A model generated the notes under the pieces. The model did no database searches, was not told the DNA's origin, and worked only from the letters and a program-made list of their open reading frames with translations. Shown piece after piece: positions 62,301 to 64,000 of a stretch of DNA of 64,000 bases. Positions within the stretch are counted from its first letter, which is position 1, and each line of letters starts with the position of its first letter. The stretch covers positions 186,001-250,000 of the forward strand of contig JAXLUR010000008.1 of the NCBI GenBank assembly GCA_046329435.1, given 5' to 3'. The stretch comes from M3007 sp046329435 (lineage in GTDB: Bacteria > Bacteroidota > Bacteroidia > Chitinophagales > Saprospiraceae). The position numbers and the translations under genes are program-made.

Positions 62301-63672
62301 CACGCAGCCGGGCACGGTGGTCGAAATCCTGCCGGGCCTGGGCGATGCCTGCGATACCGTGGTGACCTACACGCTGAACGTATTGCCTTTGCCGACGCGC
62401 GCTGAAACGATCGAATTCTGCGCTGGCGAGTCGGTTACGATCGGCGGAACGACGTACACGCAGCCGGGCACGGTGGTTGAAACCCTGCCGGGTCTGGGCG
62501 ATGCCTGCGATACCGTGGTGACCTACACCCTGAATGTGTTGCCTTTGCCGACCCGCGCCGAAACCATTTCATTTTGCCCGAGTGAAACCATCGTTCTGGG
62601 CGGCACCGCTTACACCCAACCCGGCACGGTGAGCCTCACGATCCCCGGCACAGCAGGCTGTGATACGGTGGTGACTTATACGCTACAATACCTGACGCCT
62701 GCGCCATCAAATGTTTCCATCCAGTGTCCCGAAGCGGTGAACATCGGCATAGATCCGGGTGCAGGACCCACCCCGGCATTTTACAATATACCCGCGGCAG
62801 CATCGGATTGCCCCTGTCCCGGCATCGCGGTATCACTGACAGAAGGTTTGCCCTCCGGCGCCCTTTTCCTGGCTGGTACCACCGAGGTTTGCTACACAGC
62901 GCTCGACAGCTGTGGTAACTCGGCTTCCTGTTGTTTTGACGTAATCATACGCGAAGCGCAAGCCTGCGACATCAAAGAAATCGGCTGTATAAAGTACGAA
63001 TTGCTGACAATTACCGCCGATGCCGGCGGCAACCGCACTTACCGCATCCGGGTGACGAACAACTGCTCCAACGCGCTGATCTATACGGCCATTCAATTGC
63101 CCGACGGCATCACGGCGCTCAATCCGCCCAACCTCAGCGTATACGAGGCTCCGAGCGGTCGGCTGTACGACGTGCGCAACCCAAATTATTCACCATCTTA
63201 TTCCATCCGCTTTAAATCGACGGGCATCGGCATCGCCAACGGCCAGTCGGACATTTTCGAGTACACTTTGCCCGCGCAGGCACAGCCGCTTTATATTCAC
63301 ATTACCTCGCGGCTAAACCCGCAGATAATGTATGAAGCGCATCTGAACACGTTCAACTGTCCGATCGGGGTGACGCCGGACGGGGATAAAAGCACCAATC
63401 GGGAGGATGGTAATGCGCCCAACTGGTCGGCGCTCCGCTTGTACCCTAATCCCAACCCGGGCGTATTTACCGTTGAATTGAACGCGTCTCCGGCTCAGGG
63501 AACCCTTTTCCGGGCGACGGACCTCATGGGGCAACTTGTGCTGGAAAACCCGGCCGACCCGGATCGTACCCTACAAACCGTACAGGCTGGCGATTTGCCG
63601 CCCGGTTTGTATTTCCTGCAAGTCGTCGTCGAAGGGCGCGTGCAGGCGACGGCGAAATTTGTAAAACAATAG
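59308..63672 (+). CDS. Secreted Ycf48-like propeller protein with 52-aa tandem repeats, HYR and type A T9SS tail
   Basis: The 1454-aa protein starts at the ATG before the signal peptide MKIQHLFILLVSFVATRASA; earlier in-frame ATGs (59284 and before) are less likely. Residues 25-325 form Ycf48/BNR-like propeller blades (STNTGWAVGDAG-type text SANTGWAVGDAG, ILKTVNGGASWT). A second propeller-like region runs to about 730. A PKD/Ig-like domain follows (VGPDTTICAGESVQL, FNWSPAAGLSC). One GCDS module (AANGCDSLVTTNLVV) leads into four near-identical 52-aa units and one degenerate unit. After a HYR-like domain (CYTALDSCGNSASCCF) and a DUF11-like domain comes a type A tail (RLYPNPNPGVFTVEL). The last 20 or so codons are part of the duplicated segment shared with the giant gene at 48.2-55.4 kb. 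Confidence 0.88.
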   Translation: MKIQHLFILLVSFVATRASAQNWSQQISGTSEHLISISFTDDLHGCVVGYGGVILKTVNGGASWTPQNSGTTDRFYSVYFTSANTGWAVGDAGLIRKTVDGGASWTAVNPPVSADFRVVWFLDANTGFIGGGFSSALTTILKTTDGGNTWTDISPVNLFPQQVVYGIFFTSPGTGYAVDYDGRLLKTTNGGVSWTAQTIAPNYNLHAIYFTDANTGYVSGGNIPGNSGVILKTVNGGNTWSTYSLTNGFLTDIKFLDANTGYAIGGSLANNSSIILKTTDAGNTWSAENTSSSRQFRAFFPSGQAGYSCGLDGTILKLSSPAQPCDNTFIQSLTNMGGSQPNIFPDPSGDFYATGMRNDSIVIVRFDQGGTPLWARVFRLGNDVLQIRDMFVDDSGDLIGVAFYETTFLSEIRSAAFRYNIASQSFVWVRYLAGVNYSNIHNVSGGDCVATGTESSGSTHLIRLDKNSGAVSGYNLVGDGGDYYSTVYNGVLYGACRRYYNGFQASVFAHDVNSGAFLWQNLIISEDVGFNTRMYPVKPVIDNNEIVVLASGDLQGFDVYPNGPVELVLAKTSLSGDVLWTKQYIVAGFDRPVGTAVVSTDGGYYLVANLYSEALGNHAYSVLIKTDKQGQVQWAKRLGISGKNIAKNVMERDGFLYLTMASDSYGPNDLLLLKLDQNGNTETGCDFVQPIAVETVPLANFQQARNYDPFASGISLTLQSAVSAETDLETVTYCNTPCICPGLFVSVGPDTTICAGESVQLTYSSNGNFTRFNWSPAAGLSCTDCSTPTASPASTTVYHLEATAEDGCIKYDSVTIVVNAPSAFTQNVTTCENEPFVFNGNVYAASGTYTDLFTAANGCDSLVTTNLVVLPLPTRDETIEFCAGESVVIGGTTYTQSGTVVQTQPGVGAACDTVVTYTLNVLPLPTRAETIEFCAGESVVIGGTTYTQPGTVVETLPGLGAACDTVVTYTLTVLPLPTRAETIGFCAGESVTIGGTTYTQPGTVVEILPGLGDACDTVVTYTLNVLPLPTRAETIEFCAGESVTIGGTTYTQPGTVVETLPGLGDACDTVVTYTLNVLPLPTRAETISFCPSETIVLGGTAYTQPGTVSLTIPGTAGCDTVVTYTLQYLTPAPSNVSIQCPEAVNIGIDPGAGPTPAFYNIPAAASDCPCPGIAVSLTEGLPSGALFLAGTTEVCYTALDSCGNSASCCFDVIIREAQACDIKEIGCIKYELLTITADAGGNRTYRIRVTNNCSNALIYTAIQLPDGITALNPPNLSVYEAPSGRLYDVRNPNYSPSYSIRFKSTGIGIANGQSDIFEYTLPAQAQPLYIHITSRLNPQIMYEAHLNTFNCPIGVTPDGDKSTNREDGNAPNWSALRLYPNPNPGVFTVELNASPAQGTLFRATDLMGQLVLENPADPDRTLQTVQAGDLPPGLYFLQVVVEGRVQATAKFVKQ
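61915..62694 (+). repeat. Tandem repeat, four 156-bp units plus one degenerate unit
   Basis: Unit starts fall at 61915, 62071, 62227, 62383 and 62539, exactly 156 bp apart. Each encodes 52 residues: LPLPTRAETIEFCAGESV, then IGGTTYTQPGTVVETLPGLG and CDTVVTYTLNV. DNA identity between units is very high, mostly silent changes, so expansion was recent or is maintained by gene conversion. The fifth unit has diverged in sequence and lost a few codons. Confidence 0.95.
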
Positions 63673-63923
63673 AAGATCGAATCTGAAACATGGGTCATGT
63701 GAATTAGAGGTTTTCGAGGACAGAATTTTTTTTGACAGGATAAACAGGATTTATAGGATATACGCCGGCTCCGCCGGCTTACCTGTACACTGCGGCAAAG
63801 CCGCCATGAATCGATCCTGTTTATCCTGTCAAAAAATATTCTGTCCTCGAAAATCCCTGATTCAAGTTGTGCTAAAAACTCTTTTTGCCATGAAAACCTG
63901 CCTTTTTGCATGTGCGGCGGCTT
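63603..63923 (+). repeat. Direct repeat, copy 2 of the ~325-bp duplicated segment
   Basis: This is the same segment as 55371-55700, again spanning the end of a T9SS tail, the inverted-repeat element and the start of an MKTCLFAC gene. It lacks one 9-bp unit present in copy 1. The two copies are 8.2 kb apart in the same orientation. Confidence 0.92.
63715..63849. mobile_element. MITE-like element, copy 2
   Basis: Its arms 63715-63750 and 63814-63849 match over 36 bp with one mismatch. The core is nine bases shorter than in copy 1, and the same GCCGGC palindrome is present. Confidence 0.65.
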
Positions 63924-64000
63924 TGGCGTTCGGCGCTGCTGTTCCCGCCGACGCCCAATTTTTTCCCGGAAAAACCCTCTTCGGTATACAAACCTTCTTT
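63890..64000 (+). CDS. Secreted protein, 5' end only (cut by window edge)
   Basis: The ATG at 63890 opens a signal peptide (MKTCLFACAAALAFGAAVPA, cleaved near DAQ) and continues FFPGKTLFGIQTFF without a stop to the end of the window. It is the intact-looking counterpart of the 30-codon remnant at 55667. The mature domain lies outside the window, so no function can be given. Confidence 0.7.
   Translation, partial: MKTCLFACAAALAFGAAVPADAQFFPGKTLFGIQTFF

Noticed and set aside
1..64000. Search for tRNA, rRNA, transposase, integrase, restriction or toxin-antitoxin genes
   Set aside because: I saw no tRNA-like cloverleaf, no rRNA stretch and no open frame with the motifs of these families. Small inverted-repeat elements are the only mobile-like sequences.

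Overview
The window looks like a chromosomal segment of a gliding or surface-adhering member of Bacteroidota, most probably class Saprospiria. Four things point there: several huge secreted proteins end in type IX secretion (T9SS) sorting domains of both type A and type B; SprB-type repeats precede the type B tails; some promoters fit the Bacteroidota TTG / TAnnTTTG pattern; and lineage-typical genes are present (DUF4292, DUF4230, 7-TM AraC regulators, LytTR regulators, a SusD-less TonB-dependent receptor). Base composition is moderately GC-rich. No tRNA, rRNA, CRISPR array, prophage or transposase was found.

Layout. 1-7.9 kb holds housekeeping and envelope genes: the start of a secreted BNR/sialidase-fold protein (runs off the left edge), an RlmI-like rRNA methyltransferase, a dienelactone-hydrolase-type lipoprotein, a DUF4230 membrane protein, a C-terminal processing protease, an Lrp/AsnC regulator and a small secreted protein overlapping it. 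7.9-28.6 kb is a tandem block of three giant minus-strand adhesin-like genes (2120, 2184 and 2368 codons), each ending in a SprB-like module and a type B T9SS tail. The first two carry about 17 and 19 Ig-like repeats; the third has a P-domain and a different repeat. 28.8-48 kb returns to ordinary genes: a secreted subtilisin with a type A tail, an acyl-CoA thioesterase, a small membrane protein, an M1 aminopeptidase, a GT-C-like membrane protein interrupted at a 14-G tract, a TPR / DUF4292 / EnvC-like operon, etfB-etfA with a long inverted repeat between them, a bifunctional nuclease, and a cluster of a membrane AraC regulator divergent from a TonB receptor, an alpha/beta hydrolase and a CPBP protease, ending with an orphan LytTR regulator. 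48.2-64 kb is a second secreted-protein island, all plus strand, of multidomain type A T9SS proteins. It is interleaved with a duplicated ~325 bp segment that contains a MITE-like element with 36-bp inverted repeats, and with gene debris.

How the parts relate. The two islands supply cell-surface or secreted mosaic proteins built from a small vocabulary of shuffled modules (Ig-like, SprB, HYR, SdrD-B-like, LRR, Ycf48-like, and a Cys-containing GCDS module that recurs in at least four of the proteins). Strong hairpin terminators isolate several of these genes. The least explained signals are the GCDS module with its four near-perfect 156-bp copies, the repeat-flanked 8.2 kb segment, the G14 tract, the etfB-etfA palindrome, and a ~40% GC module inside a GC-rich giant gene.
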